NCBI GenBank assembly: GCA_002049455.2
Contig: KV918801.1
Location: 186,001-250,000 of the forward strand
Source of the DNA: Porphyra umbilicalis
Lineage: Eukaryota; Rhodophyta; Bangiophyceae; Bangiales; Bangiaceae
DNA length: 64,000 nucleotides
Direction: 5' to 3'
Position 1 is the stretch's first letter; each line of letters starts with the position of its first letter. The notes under the pieces were generated by a model. It was not told where the DNA came from. It saw nothing but the letters and a program-made list of their open reading frames with translations, and ran no database searches. A program made the position numbers and the translations under genes. Of this stretch, positions 21,721 through 33,327 are shown one piece after another.

Positions 21721-24260
21721 GGCATAGAGCCGGCGTGGAGGTGGGCTTTTGTTTTTTGACGGAGGCAAGAGAGTGTACGGCCATGGAGGGGCCGGCGTGG
21801 TGGGCTGGTGGGGGCAGGCGGTGGGCGACGGGGGAAATAGGCAGCCACAAGAAAATAAACAGCTCGTCACTCGGTGAATAGAGGCTCTGAGGAGCGTGGA
21901 GGCGCGCGGGGGAGGCCCTGAGCGGCAGCGAAGCGGCGGTCTCGCCGTGTGGGTGGCGGCGAGGAGGCGGGCGTGGCGGCGCTGCCCGCGGGCGGCGGCG
22001 ATTTGTCGTGGTCTGGGCAACCGTCTTTGTGCGACGGCGCGTCATCAGCGGCAACGGTGGCGGCGCCCGCGGTCGACGGCCGGTCACCGTCCTTGTCGCC
22101 TCCTGCGGGCGGCGCGGCGCCGCCACAGACGCCGTCGCCAGCTGATAGTGACGGCGCCGGGGACGCGGCCTGCGGCCGGACGGGCGCGAGAGTGGGGGGG
22201 GGGGCGGGGGGCGTCCCTGACGCTCCCCAATGGAGAAGTGGGCCAAAGAGAGAAGAACATTCGTATTTATTCCAACAGAGCACGGCAAGAGAGGGGTTGC
22301 ATATGAGGGGAGCACGCGGGGCAGCTTCAAAACCCTGAAATGACGCGAAAGCCGTACGAGCGAAGAAAGGGGCCGCGACAGACCACATGGCAGAGGAGAG
22401 CACAGAAATGACAAGGAACCCAGAGAACGGTCGGGTCTGCGGCTCCAGTGGAGACACGTGTGGATGATGGCAGCAAAAGGGGTCCGTTACCGTGCATGCC
22501 ATTGACTACGATGGGTGTAGCGCTGGGGAGCCGTGCTTGGGGCTGGTGGACGACTGCAATGGAGGGGGGTGCCGCGACGACGACGATGCGCCCTCGTTTC
22601 GCACCTCCGCTGCACCCCCCCCCGTGTTTGCCTCAAAATGCCATGATTGTTCGTTGCCGACGGCTCCCGCATCCTGTGGCCAGCTGCGGCCGGCGTCGTG
22701 AGGACAATCTGAATCGGGGCCGGTACATCTTTTTTGACAGTGTTCATGCCCCAAGAGACATTAGGAATTCCGCCCAGGACGATCGCTCGCTTCACGAGGA
22801 TATCTGGGGGTTAGACCCGTTCGGGAAGCAGAAATTGGCTTACAGGCTCCTGAAGACGTTTCCCAGAGGGGGTCCTCTGACGGCCTCAATCTGGGCGATC
22901 GTGACATGGATGACAGGTGATCGCTGCCTTAACGAGCTCGATTGCACCTAACCGGACGGCCGGATCAGTCGATCAGCCTCGTAAGTGAGCGTGCGAACCG
23001 GATACGCCCTGTATTAGAGACGCGATCGTGCACTTCATTTGGACTTTTCTGTACTTCAGATCAAGTGCGGATCTGACGATAAGCGCCTGATGGCGGCATT
23101 TGCTGTGCTGATGTTCGGAGCCAAGCCCGTGAGTGTCCAAACCAGCCTGGTGTGCACTGCAGCGGAGCAGCACGACACAGGCGCGTGGTCATATTCCAAC
23201 GGCACAGAAAGTCCAGGGCGGCCAGGAACGGGGTCTGCTCGCCAGCAGGGCACGCACGAGACAGCTTTTACCCGTGCGCATGCTCGTCCCGCGACCGGCA
23301 ACTTGTGCTCCTGAGACGGGCGTCACAGCTTGTGCTTCTGTGTGCCAGATCAACAGGAACGTTGCAGTTCTTGCTCGTCCCCTCCTCGAGTAGCACAACG
23401 ACCTACTAGTGCAGAACTGCACTATCCGCCGGCACACGCTACAGGTGAAACGGAGCATGACTGCCCACCCCGACAGTTTCGACGCTCTTTCCGACATATC
23501 GTAACGCGGGCACTGCGCAACGGCTTGGACGCTGATTGCGACATATCCCAATGCGGACACTGCACCATGTGGCTGATAGGCACACCCGACGAGGACACCA
23601 TTGCGGGGCACCATCGAGCGTCGATGCCGCAGTCGCACTCGCGTCGGAGGCGGACAAGAATTCTGAAAGCACGCACCTGGGAGTCTCGATGCAATGGTCA
23701 TGCTTTTTCTAAGGGCGAACAGCCACTATGCCTGCACACAATCTGCTCTCAGCATCGGCATGCGAAGAGCTCCAATCAACTATGCGAACAGAAAAGTCTA
23801 AAAATCCGAAATGAGGTATGCAAAAACGAGTGCAGGCCAGTTCAGTGACAACACCGCAAACCTTTGTGACCACAATGCACTTTATGGTACTAGATTGACA
23901 TGATTCCGAGATACCTTACCGAACGACGACAAGAACAGGCCAAACGTGTCATTTGCATGACGGAAGAATACAAACTGGCTATTGCGGGCCTTCCCGTTCT
24001 TGTAGCCATAATGTCACAAGTAGCAGAAGGGTACAAAGAGATTCCGACCCTGTGACAGAGAGGCAAACCAAAACGTAAGATGTAGAGAAGACCGTGCCCC
24101 TGTGTGCCCCCCGTCAAAAATGAAGCAACAAACAGGCTTTGGGAAATCCTACAAGAAGAAGCGGCCCTTCCCAGCACAAGCGCAAACATGAGATCAAAGA
24201 GAAGCGTCGATCACGCCATCCGGGTCCAACAAATGACCCGCTCACAACACACAGAAGCAA
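21721..24260. other. no gene assigned
   Basis: 21720-22210 is GC-rich with many open frames on both strands and no recognisable product. 22210-24260 has balanced composition and only short ORFs. A short direct duplication built on CGACATATC(G/C)(T/C)AA is at about 23500-23560. Part of the left end may be the 3' flank of the RecQ gene. Confidence 0.4.
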
Positions 24261-24269
24261 GAGTTCAAG

Positions 24270-26548
24270 TCAAGCAAAAGCGGTACTATCCGTCTGGGGC
24301 GCACAAACGCCGCAACGACAGCCGTCCACACCTGCGTCCTGCTCACGAGGAGCTCCATAGAAGTCACAAAGTCGTCGATGGAGGCACCCATCAGCCTCGA
24401 AAAAATCGAGCACCTCGTCAAGAACAGCGATCTGCTGTTTGGCAGAAGTCTTCATTGACCTCTCCAGCAAACGCCCGGCATCTCGCGGATCCTTTTGGTC
24501 GAGGACTGCCAGCGGCTGCACCATCGGGTAGTCATCGCTGTAGTCAATGTCAACGAGGTCAACAGCGGCCAGATCCTCCAGGGCGTCATGAACTGCCGTC
24601 GGTCCTCCTGCTCCAAGCTCCAAGAAGGGAGCCACCGCACAAACGTCGCGAACACCGCGTCGAACGGCCAGGTTGCGAGTCATAGCCGCAAACCCGGGCT
24701 CAAAGTGATCCTTCCACAACGCGTTAGCAAACGTAGACAGCACAGGCCATGGCTGCAGCGTCGATTTGGCGCCTTGGAACGCCGCGATGCGAGCCCGCTG
24801 CGTCCTTCCCGCGAGCGCCAAGCATGTGCGGCAAAGGGCAGCAAAAATAGCGTTCGTGTCGTCCGCGTCGATGCCAGCCCTGTGGTAGACCGCCCAATGC
24901 AGGAACGACGTGGGACCGAGAGGTGTCGTGCGCTCGTAAATCTTGCGCATGAGTGCTACCGTCGTTGACATCGGAAGAGGTGTCGTCTCGATGCTGCGCC
25001 GGGTACTCTCGCTGTCATCTGCATTGTAGAAGCAGACGCAGTACGCGTCTTCACCGTCACGACCGGCACGACCCACTTGGTGGGCGTACTCTGCCACTGA
25101 CCTCGCTCCAGCCTAGGACAGACACGAAGTGGAAACGCGCGTGCAGCACACAAAGGAACAAACGTCACTCCAGGACAGAAAGAGGCAACCGCTAATGTTC
25201 CAAATTGTAAGCATGTGTCGTCAGTCTTGTTCTTCAAGCACAAAGACCCAGCTCGAGACAAGACCAATCGACACCAATCGTCCAACAAGAAAATGAGGAT
25301 TACGTCACAACGCAACTCGAAACAAGTACCAGAGAACTGAAAGAACGTACGAGATGGAGAATGACACGGACATGAGGACAGTCAACGCCAAGACCGAAGG
25401 CAATAGTTGCAATGACGACGACACCACGAGTCGTTAAGAAGAGGTCTTCCACCTCGGCATGGTCGGTCCGCCCCGCATGGTACGCACGAAAAGCAAGTGC
25501 CGCCCCAGTCGCACCGAGCCGCTGCTGCGCCGCGGCAAGCACAAGCTCCTTGCACACATCTTCGGACAGAGCACGGGACGGCACGTAGATGATCGTGTTG
25601 CCCTGCTGGGCGCGTGCCTTGATGGAGAGCCGAAGAGCACGGGCAATGCGCCACATATACTCCGTCGCCGACGCCACACGCCGCGCAAGCGACACTCGGC
25701 CAAAGGTCAGAGCCGCCGGCCTCTTGACAGCATGCAGGAGCAGGTTCTTTCTCAGGAATGGGCCTCGCTGGACTATAGGCGACGACATGCTCATCCGTCG
25801 AATGACCAGCTGCTGGTCGCGGCGCCGCATGGTGGCCGTGAGCCCAAGTCGACGTTGCGCTTGGACAAGCGATGCTCCCATTGCCATCGTCGGCCGCCAC
25901 AGGTACCAATCGTTGTACAGGTGGGCCTCATCAAAGCATAGCAGCGCGATTCCTCGGTCGTTCAAAAGCTTGCGGAAGGAGGGGTCGTGACACAGCAACT
26001 CCGGAGATATAAACAGGGCGCAAAGCCGCTTCTCCATGATCATGGACTTGCACAGAAGCCGCTCGTCACTCGTGCTTGATGAAGTCAGTGCCATCGCAGA
26101 CACGCCTACTTTGTTTAGAGAATCAGCGTGCTGGCGGCTGAGCCCCTTTAGAGGCACCAGCATGACACTTAGAGATCGATCCATCTGATGGAGAAGATCA
26201 GCAGCCAGGCCGAAAGTGGTCGTCTACCCTAGCATGAGAGAAAGACGTGCATGTGCAGCAATACTGTCGTTAGAACCACAGTACACTCGGCAGATGAACT
26301 TGAGCAGGTGGCCTTCTGCACAAGGAAAAAAAATGACACGAGGTAAACGTAAAGTAAGACACGAAAGACCATGCGACGGGGCGTACCTTTCCGGATGCCG
26401 TCGCATTCACGGAGATGACCTCTACGCGGGGGCGATCTTGGTCAAGCAGAGGAAGAAGAGCCTCTAGCTGCCCAGGACGGAAGCTTTCATGACCAAACTG
26501 GCGCTCGAGGGAGAGAAGGGCAGCTGCTTCGATCTGCGAGCGCTCCAT
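24270..26548 (-). CDS. RecQ-family DNA helicase, several exons
   Basis: An ATP-dependent 3'-5' helicase. Exon blocks on the minus strand are as follows. About 26548-26391 has FGHESFRPGQLEALL (motif 0) and a Walker A-like NATASGK ending at a GTACGC donor. About 26184-25330 has LVPLKGLSRQ (Ia), CFDEAHLYNDW (II, DEAH), LGLTATM (III), NTIIYVPSRAL (IV) and VIATIAFGLGVDCPHVR (V). About 25097-24270 has HQVGRAGRDGEDAYC (VI) and a RecQ-type zinc module CLHRRLCDFYG...CRCGVC. A short middle exon near 26310-26225 is possible. Walker A lacks the usual GxGKS spacing (ATASGK), which may reflect a miscalled junction or a degenerate enzyme. It starts about 340 bp after the recombinase gene on the same strand, so the two may work together. 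A host RecQ gene is the alternative. Confidence 0.85.
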
Positions 26549-26887
26549 GGCTATCGGCGACGAGTCAAGCAGGAAATGTCACGACGATCAGCGTGTGTCG
26601 CCGCATGAACAGAGCCAAAAGACTTGACAACCGCCGGCCGCAGGACGTCGGACCATCGCGTCAAAAAAATGTCATCAGAGCTCTCACGTCGTGAGAAAAA
26701 TGGATCCGGTACGCGAATGTATCCGCTGGGTACCATATTTGCAAGTCCTGTGTTCATCAAGCGATTCGTAATCTGGTAACGACACGTCAGGTGTGAGAGA
26801 ACGGTTTACAATCACGTGACGTGGAATGAGATCAGCCACGAGATGACGCGCGGAGCCCTGGACCTTTAACACATCAACACCAACAAT
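26549..26887. other. spacer between recombinase and helicase
   Basis: No ORF of note. It would contain the recombinase 3' UTR and the helicase promoter, both on the minus strand. Confidence 0.5.
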
Positions 26888-28323
26888 TCACAAGTCTATG
26901 CTCTTGTGCACACACTCGGGGACCTCCCCGCCGTTGATGATGACGTCGGCAAGCGCTGCAGCAGGTGACGTGTAGGTGAACCGCCTCTCGAGCCGGTTCG
27001 ATGCTTGCACGTAAGCCCAGTACGCCGACATCGTATGCCAGCCACCGCGGGCATTGATTTCGGCGTCGGCAACGCCTAGCAGACGATACAGCTGCGCACC
27101 ACCGCGCTTGCATGAGTGAGTACCCAAGAACCGATACGAGTCGACTCCCGCCTCGTCGAGTGCCCGTCGCATGGACTCGAGGAACGCGCTGTCCTTCAGC
27201 CTTGTGTGCGCTGACATTTCCCACGCACCGCAGGGTAGCATCTTGAAGGGGCAGAAGAGAAACCCCTTAGCGTCTCCGCGTAGCATCAGGTACATGGCCA
27301 TCGCCAAAACAGGGTCCACTCGTGGGTCTCCCGCCAGTCCTGGCGCCCCTTCAAGGTGATACTGCCGTCCCGACGTCGACGTCTTCGTGCCGTCCAGCAA
27401 ATTAATCCGAAAGACCAGATTGCCGCGCACGACTTCTGTTTGCATGACGTTCTCTCGTCTTCGTGGAGAAACCAACCATGACCGCATGTTCAATACGTGC
27501 AAAGCAGACTCGCTCCCATCACGTCAGACGTGCGGCTCAGAGATACAGAAGCGAACATTGCAATCGGTGCCCAGCACGGCACGAGAGCACGTCCGCCCGC
27601 TCATCAAGACGCCCCCACACTCGATCCCGCGTGAACGTACTTAAGTTTTGTGACCTCATCGAACCGCATCATCAGGAAAGTCGCCGTCATCATGGCAGCG
27701 AACTGCGCCAGCCGCTCAGGTGAGATGCTGTCTTGGTCGGAAATAAAGTGATCGTAGTAGGCACATATGTGCCCATACTCCAGCGGGTCCATTGGAAGCG
27801 TGACACGTCCATCACGAGCGAGCTTGACCTTGTGCGCCCGCTTCATGTCGTCAACCGCCTGACTGTCATTCGGGTTACCGTTGACGAAAACCTTGCCGTC
27901 AATCTCGCCCGTAGACCAACGCCCAGTTAGGCCGAGCTCGGTGAAAAACAGCGTCATCTGGGCGGAGATGTGCTTGGACGTCGAGATCCCGAGCTCAAAG
28001 TTCTTGGTGCGCACCTTGTAGAACGTTGCAACATGCGCGGCAGTAGTAGCATCGACCTTGGTGGGGGTCACACCCACCTTGGAGTAAAAATCAAGGTACT
28101 CCTTGCGTGTCCTCTTGTGCACCTTGGAGCTGCTTTGCGACCGGGCCGTCTCGATAGCCGCGGCAGTGGAGGCCACAGGATCATAATCTTTTGCACTCGG
28201 CGCGAGGCTCAGCCACTCAACATTGCGGGCGGTACTTGACCGACCATCTTGCGATCCGTCCAGGCGGGACGAGCGAGGAACACCACCAGGCGCCGTGGAC
28301 GTCATACTGCCGTTCGAAGACAT
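26888..28323 (-). CDS. tyrosine recombinase, Crypton-like, two exons
   Basis: A site-specific recombinase of the phage-integrase fold. Exon 1 (about 28323-27655) has a Ser/Thr-rich leader and then a core-binding helical domain (KRTRKEYLDFYSKVGVTPTK, FFTELGLTGRW). It ends near the first catalytic Arg in FLMMRFDEVTKL. Exon 2 (about 27460-26888) has VVRGNLVFRINLLDG (beta-strand Lys region), the box LGTHSCKRGGA, RGGWHTMSAYWAYVQ containing the Trp and the likely Tyr nucleophile, and a short tail. Exact splice sites are unresolved; GTACGT near 27640 is a candidate donor. The HxxR position appears as Lys with Arg next to it, which is odd. The overall design fits Crypton-type eukaryotic recombinases. 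I infer that it is the mobility gene for the block that also contains the RecQ gene. Confidence 0.8.
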
Positions 28324-28713
28324 CGCGCAGGATAGTGCTTGGCACGTGGGAGGGCAGTCGTGGCGGCGAGATGAAGACTTGCCTCTGCGCCCGCGAGGGA
28401 CAGCTTCATCTCAAGCGGGGTCTTGCTCATGGCTTTCGATCGGCCATAAAGTGGATCGCCAGTCTCTTGCATTCGGTAAGGTCGGAACAATCACCAGGAG
28501 CGAATGCGAAGGCGACATCACTTGCATCTACCTGATGAGAGACGGTTTCAAAATACTTACCATATGGTCCGTCCGTGTCCCATGATCATGCAGCTTGTAA
28601 CGAGATGTCGCTCACAGTAGTCTTCGACATGATCTGGAGAGAACTGATTTCATCATGTTGCAAGGAAGCGCGAACTAGGTACCAAAACATTCAGCTGGTA
28701 ACAAGAGTTTACA
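28324..28713. other. 5' flank of the recombinase gene, no gene seen
   Basis: Only short ORFs are present. The recombinase promoter should be here on the minus strand; no clear TATA box is visible. Confidence 0.4.
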
Positions 28714-28850
28714 TACAGCCGTTCTCCCAAAAATCCCTCACTCCAACTGTTGCAAAAGAGTTGCAATTCGGCCTCTACGACGCCGCAGAGGCCGATTTGG
28801 AACTCTTTTGCACCAGTTGGAGTGAGGGAAATTTTGGGAGAACGGCTGTA
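28714..28850. mobile_element. foldback MITE with TA ends
   Basis: A 137-bp inverted repeat has arms of about 65 bp that pair almost fully, with only a few central bases unpaired. The outer bases read TA-CAGCCGTTCTCCC and GGGAGAACGGCTG-TA, so the TA at each end may be the target duplication. TA duplication with CAG-beginning ends is typical of Tc1/mariner-derived MITEs. No coding capacity. Confidence 0.8.
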
Positions 28851-29343
28851 TGGCAACGCCATTCGCTGCAAGAGTGTATATCCAACATTTTGTCCGCGAT
28901 TCGTCGGTGTCCTTGGCCAGTCATTGTCATAGCAAGAAGACCTTTCTCAGGAAGTGACGCAACCTGTCTCTGCGCGAGGTGGACCGGACATTTTGGTCAA
29001 AGGATGGGAGTGCTTTGACCCGGTCGACAGGACAGCAATGGACTCTTCCAAAGCGCGTGTTCCGGCGTTGCTCATGCTTCACGAAGAAGTGAGAACGGCC
29101 CCGCGCGAGAATCACGTGTTCTCAGCGTACGTGACGTTCTTAGCATAAGCTGCCAAATTCTCAAAAGAAGTAAACGTCTTTTATCATGGGGCAAGCGCAC
29201 TGGATGGTTCTGCATGGTCCACGCTCACTACACCCACAAAACACAGAGTCTTCACAAGTTGAAAGCAGACGCACACTGAGTCCCTGAATGATGCATGGCT
29301 GGTCTTGAACCACAACCTCATCACCGGGTGACCGCTGCTTCCC
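28851..29343. other. no gene seen; left flank of the duplicated block
   Basis: Short ORFs only. 29184-29290 (ATCATGGGGCAAGCGCACTGGA onward) resembles, at roughly 70%, the segment at about 30100-30200. The repeat family therefore extends left of the duplicated block's visible boundary. Confidence 0.4.
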
Positions 29344-30394
29344 CTCATGAAAATTGCCAGGCACAACAGTCGTTTCCCAGAAGTACCGCAAGAAACATAG
29401 AACTTGGTTGTGGAGCATCGAGCTGCACAGAGCGTCCGCCAACAGAATGATATAGGGTGGCAGGAGGTAACATTCAAAAGACTCCAAAAGCCGAAAACGT
29501 CGCAGAGCGTGTAGGATCCCGGCCCCGGGGAGAGCTTGTTCTTAGAGGATGAAAAAGTAGAGGGTGGCAGATCTGATGAGGGCGCAGGCGTATCGGACGA
29601 CCCAGCATCATCAACAATCGAAGGGAGTGCGAAATGGTCGCATAAAGGAGACGGCTGTTCCGTATTTGCTCGCAGCAGCCGTCCGCGAAGAGGGTACGGT
29701 GCGTAACGGCTGCTGCTCGTCGATAGGGAATGATGGGGGAGAGGCAAGGTGAGGTTGGGCGCGATGGACTGTGAGACAAAGGAAGAGCTGGGCCAAACGG
29801 GCCAAGAAGTGCCTCTGCCTGCGTCGAGGGTCCTTGATCGAAATTATCGCCTCGAAGCGACTTGCGACGCATTACAGGTCCGGAGCACAAGTATGCCGAG
29901 ACTGTCGGTATTCATCAAATCTTGTTGAAAAACGGCGATTGGGTAACCCAATTACACAATCTGGTACGGATACTTCCACAGATTACCCCCCAGTCTGCCT
30001 CGGGAGGGGAGCGGCCTCGCGTGTGAATCACAAGTGCTAGTTGTTGTGTACCACTCTTGATGCGAACCATCAAGGCCTCTACTGAACTATAGGTTTGGTA
30101 TCATGGAGCCAGTGCACTAAACTGATCTGCATGGTCCCCACTCACTATTACCACAGAACGCTGAGTCGCCTTTTAGAGGAAGCAGATGCATACACACTGT
30201 GCGTAACGGCGCCTGCGTGTCTGAAGGGAATGATTGGGGAGAGGCCCGGTGAAATTGGGCGGGATGGTATGCGAGACAGAAGAAAACCAGGATCGGCTGG
30301 GCCTCCAGCGCCAAGAAGTCAGAGATGGCAGGTGATTTATATTTGATTTACATCATGCTGCTTTTGGTGTGTTATTCCGTTTACCCGAATCGTC

Positions 30395-30946
30395 TCATGA
30401 TTTAAAACACACGGGCATTCTCCTGCGACGAGCACGGTGGTGAGTGCCAGCAACCCCCCGGGCGGTCATGTCGACACGCACGGACGCGTTGGCGGTGGCG
30501 TGCGCGCCAATGGAAAACGCGACAGCGGTGTGGGCAGCGGGGAGGTCGCTGGCGTCGGGCACCGCCGTCAACGCGCCGCCAGCCACGGCGACCGCGAGCG
30601 CGGTGAGCAACGCGGCCATCGTGCCGCTGTCGACGGCGGCAGGCTCGAAAACGCCATCGCGTTCCCTCGTCATCATGGTGCCGAGTGCGTCCCCCACCGC
30701 CGTCACGGGCACCCACGACAGGTTCGCCGCGGCGGCTGCAGCGGCGGCGGTGGCGGCGGTCACGACCGCCACGGCGGTGACCGCCAGGTAGGGCGGCAGC
30801 GGACCCCCCCCCCGCACCCCGTCGCCGTCTCCATCCCCTGCCGCTCGCCTCCCCCCCCCTGACTTGGCAACAGCCGCCCAGTCGGTGATGCCCACCGCAC
30901 GCGACACGAAGGAAACACCAGGGTGAGTGGTCCTTATCAGGCCCAA
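30395..30946 (-). CDS. Ala-rich possible membrane protein, copy 1
   Basis: The 183-codon minus-strand ORF contains two hydrophobic Ala/Val-rich segments (around PYLAVTAVAVVTAATAA and TMAALLTALAVAVAGGAL). A small Gly/Asp-rich loop and a basic C-terminus ending RRRRMPVCFKS are also present. The same ORF is kept in copy 2 at 40044-40592 (182 codons), apart from a frame change at the C-terminus. The opposite strand is also largely open, so coding status is uncertain and no family is recognised. Confidence 0.35.
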   Translation of the reverse strand: MGLIRTTHPGVSFVSRAVGITDWAAVAKSGGGRRAAGDGDGDGVRGGGPLPPYLAVTAVAVVTAATAAAAAAAANLSWVPVTAVGDALGTMMTRERDGVFEPAAVDSGTMAALLTALAVAVAGGALTAVPDASDLPAAHTAVAFSIGAHATANASVRVDMTARGVAGTHHRARRRRMPVCFKS

Positions 30947-31533
30947 TCACGTGGTATTTGTACTTCTATTCATGACAACGAGCCTAAATGATTGAAATCA
31001 TGCCCGATGATTTAAATCCATAAAACTCCCGTCACGAGAAACAAAGTCAAGGGTTGATTTAAATCCTGGCGCCAGAAATGATTTAAATCATACCGCTGCA
31101 AGAAATGCCTGTTCGCACGTCGATGGCCCATGGTCCGAATGTACGCCTCAAAGTGACTTCCAACACATTACAGATCCGCAACACACGTACACTAAGATTG
31201 TCGGTAATCATGAAATCTTGTTCAGAAACTGCGTTGTTGTAACAATGACACCACATATGGTACGAGTAGTTCCAGAGACTACTCCGACCGTTGTTTGCCG
31301 ACGAGGACTCGTGCTTTCTGAAATCAAGACACCGTAACATTCTTCCGTGGGAAGGTCAGTCATCATGGGTCCTCACTGGATTTGTGTTGAAGTGAGTGCT
31401 CAGATCAGTAAACTGCTGCAGGCGTCACCGCGGTGTCCCGGCCCTCCCTCCCTACGTGCTCCATATCTGTGGTCGCGTCGGAAGCGTCTGTTTTCCAACA
31501 TCAAGTACCTGTCTTGTTCTTCAACGTGTTGCG

Positions 31534-32433
31534 ATGTCGCCCCCTATCGCATCTCGAGCATTCCCCCTCGTGGGTTCGGACGCCGTACCCGGCGACTCCG
31601 TCGTCCTTGATGCCAATGACGCCCAAGGATGTGACCCCTAGGGGAAGCTCGTCGTCGGCATTTCGGCGTCGGTCAACCCCATGAATCGCGCCTTTGTGCC
31701 CCGCCCACTGCCTGACAACATTGACGGCCATCTACGTCTGGCCGGCGCGCTCGTGGCCAACCGACGGAACAAGAAGATGCCAGCGACGGATCGAGCGCTC
31801 TGCAGAACGATCGAGGCCCGACTCAACAACATCAAGGAGGCGCATCGCCGAGGCGCCGCCAAGGTTGGTCTTGCTGGGGAATTCTTCAAGTCGGCGGCCA
31901 TTCTGGCCAACTCCACGATTGGACGACAGGTATCGGCCACACCGAGCCCCACCCATCAATCAAGAATTGAGGCGCTACCTCGTGCTCAGCCTCCCTTTGG
32001 CGCGGGCTCTAACGCGCTCTCGCGACAGCCCTGCACCTGCTCTGCGGCTTTGCCTCTAAGGGCCTCGCCGCCTGCCATGGAGGTTCGCGACAAGCCCATT
32101 GAGATGGATCGACTGCCACGGGACTGGGAGCACATGATGGACGTCGTCGAGATGTCCTGGGAGGTCGGTGTCGGGACCACTATGGCCTTGAAGAAGCTTC
32201 AAAGCGGCGAGCCCGATCGACTAGTGTGGGACAAGAAGCACCCGTTTGGGAGGGCGTCGTCGTCAATGCTCTCGAAGCGCCGCGCCATTGCGAAGGCTGC
32301 TATCAAGGCAGGTGGCTGGGGAGCGCTACGTCTACTTCTTCGTGACGAGCGGGCCAAGCGCACCGGACGTGGAGAGTCGTTTGGATACAACAAGGTGCAG
32401 ATGTTCTGCTCTGCTATGATGCGAGAGACATGA
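31534..32433 (+). CDS. gene A, copy 1, unrecognised two-exon gene
   Basis: Exon 1 is 31534-31929 and exon 2 is 32029-32433, with a 99-bp intron (CAG/GTATCG donor, GCGACAG acceptor, phase 0), giving about 266 codons. Exon 1 has a basic, helical part (RTIEARLNNIKEAHRRGAA). Exon 2 has RLPRDWEHMMDVVEMSWEVG, then SKRRAIAKAAIKAGGWGAL, and ends in a basic stretch. No known domain is recognised; composition suggests a nucleic-acid-binding or nuclear protein. Compared with copy 2, exon 1 contains one in-frame TAG near 31639, so this copy may be silent or use the ATG at 31681. It lies about 0.9 kb upstream of gene B on the same strand. Confidence 0.6.
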
Positions 32434-33327
32434 CGGGTTGCTCTTGTTCTTGTGATCCAATCGCGTCTGCTTCTACAGTGATGTTAGCGTTCTCTTCTCT
32501 TACCGCCTGTGCTCGTTGGTGTTCTTGGTCTTATAAGATTTGTGCTTTGTGCTCCTGCTCGTGTTCCATGACTGTCGAGTACTTTAGTGGCATGCGAGCG
32601 TCTGGATGCCACAGACGCCTACGTTTGCTTGAGAGGTCAGATGTCCTGCCCGATGTCGATGAAATATTGAACCATCTCACAAATGTTATGACTAATACTT
32701 GTCACTAGAATGTCACCGTTACCATATTGCTACGTCCGTAACTAGGTTGTGCGGGCTGCAGACGTGAAAACAAAATCCCGTGACAAAGTGTAAGAGTTCG
32801 GTCCTTGTAACATTGCAACGTCACTGCTAAACAGTTGTGACGTGAACAAAGGTCGCAACGCATTGCAGGTCCCGACCGCACGCGCACGACGGGCCAAGCA
32901 CCGAGGTATCCGCGTCGTGCCCCCCTCGCACGGAATCCGTTCCGTCCGTGTGGCTGTCCCACCCCGCTGTTCTCTCTTCCTCGTGCTTGCGCGGAGCTCC
33001 TGCTGAAGGTGGGCTCCCAGCTCAGGACCTCCATCAACTTGGCTGATCGTCTGATTTCTCGTCATCAGCTGAGGTGCACGCTACGGTCTCAGAGGTTGCT
33101 TCTGCAGCGCTTTTTGCTTTAACGGTACGGCACCACGATTTTCTCGTCACTTGTTGTTCTTGCGTATTGTCCGCCCTGATGAGAGAAGGGGTTGCACTGC
33201 TATGGGTTTTAATGAACGCGTACGTGACCCTTGAACCCATGTATGATAACCTTTTCACTCCCCCTTCTAGGTGCATCACGCTTTCATGTGCTGAGCTGGT
33301 GCTTCCCCCATGTCTCATTCCGTGTAG
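32434..33327. other. spacer between gene A and gene B, copy 1
   Basis: This is T-rich with no recognisable gene, and is expected to hold the gene A 3' UTR and gene B promoter or 5' UTR. Pyrimidine-rich stretches ending in TAG near 33270 and 33326 suggest a possible 5' UTR intron ending at the gene B ATG. Confidence 0.4.

Noticed and set aside
20398-21881. Long Pro/Ser- or His/Arg-rich proteins over the minisatellite
   Set aside because: All frames are open because the unit is 15 bp and GC-rich; no start context, domain or splice evidence.
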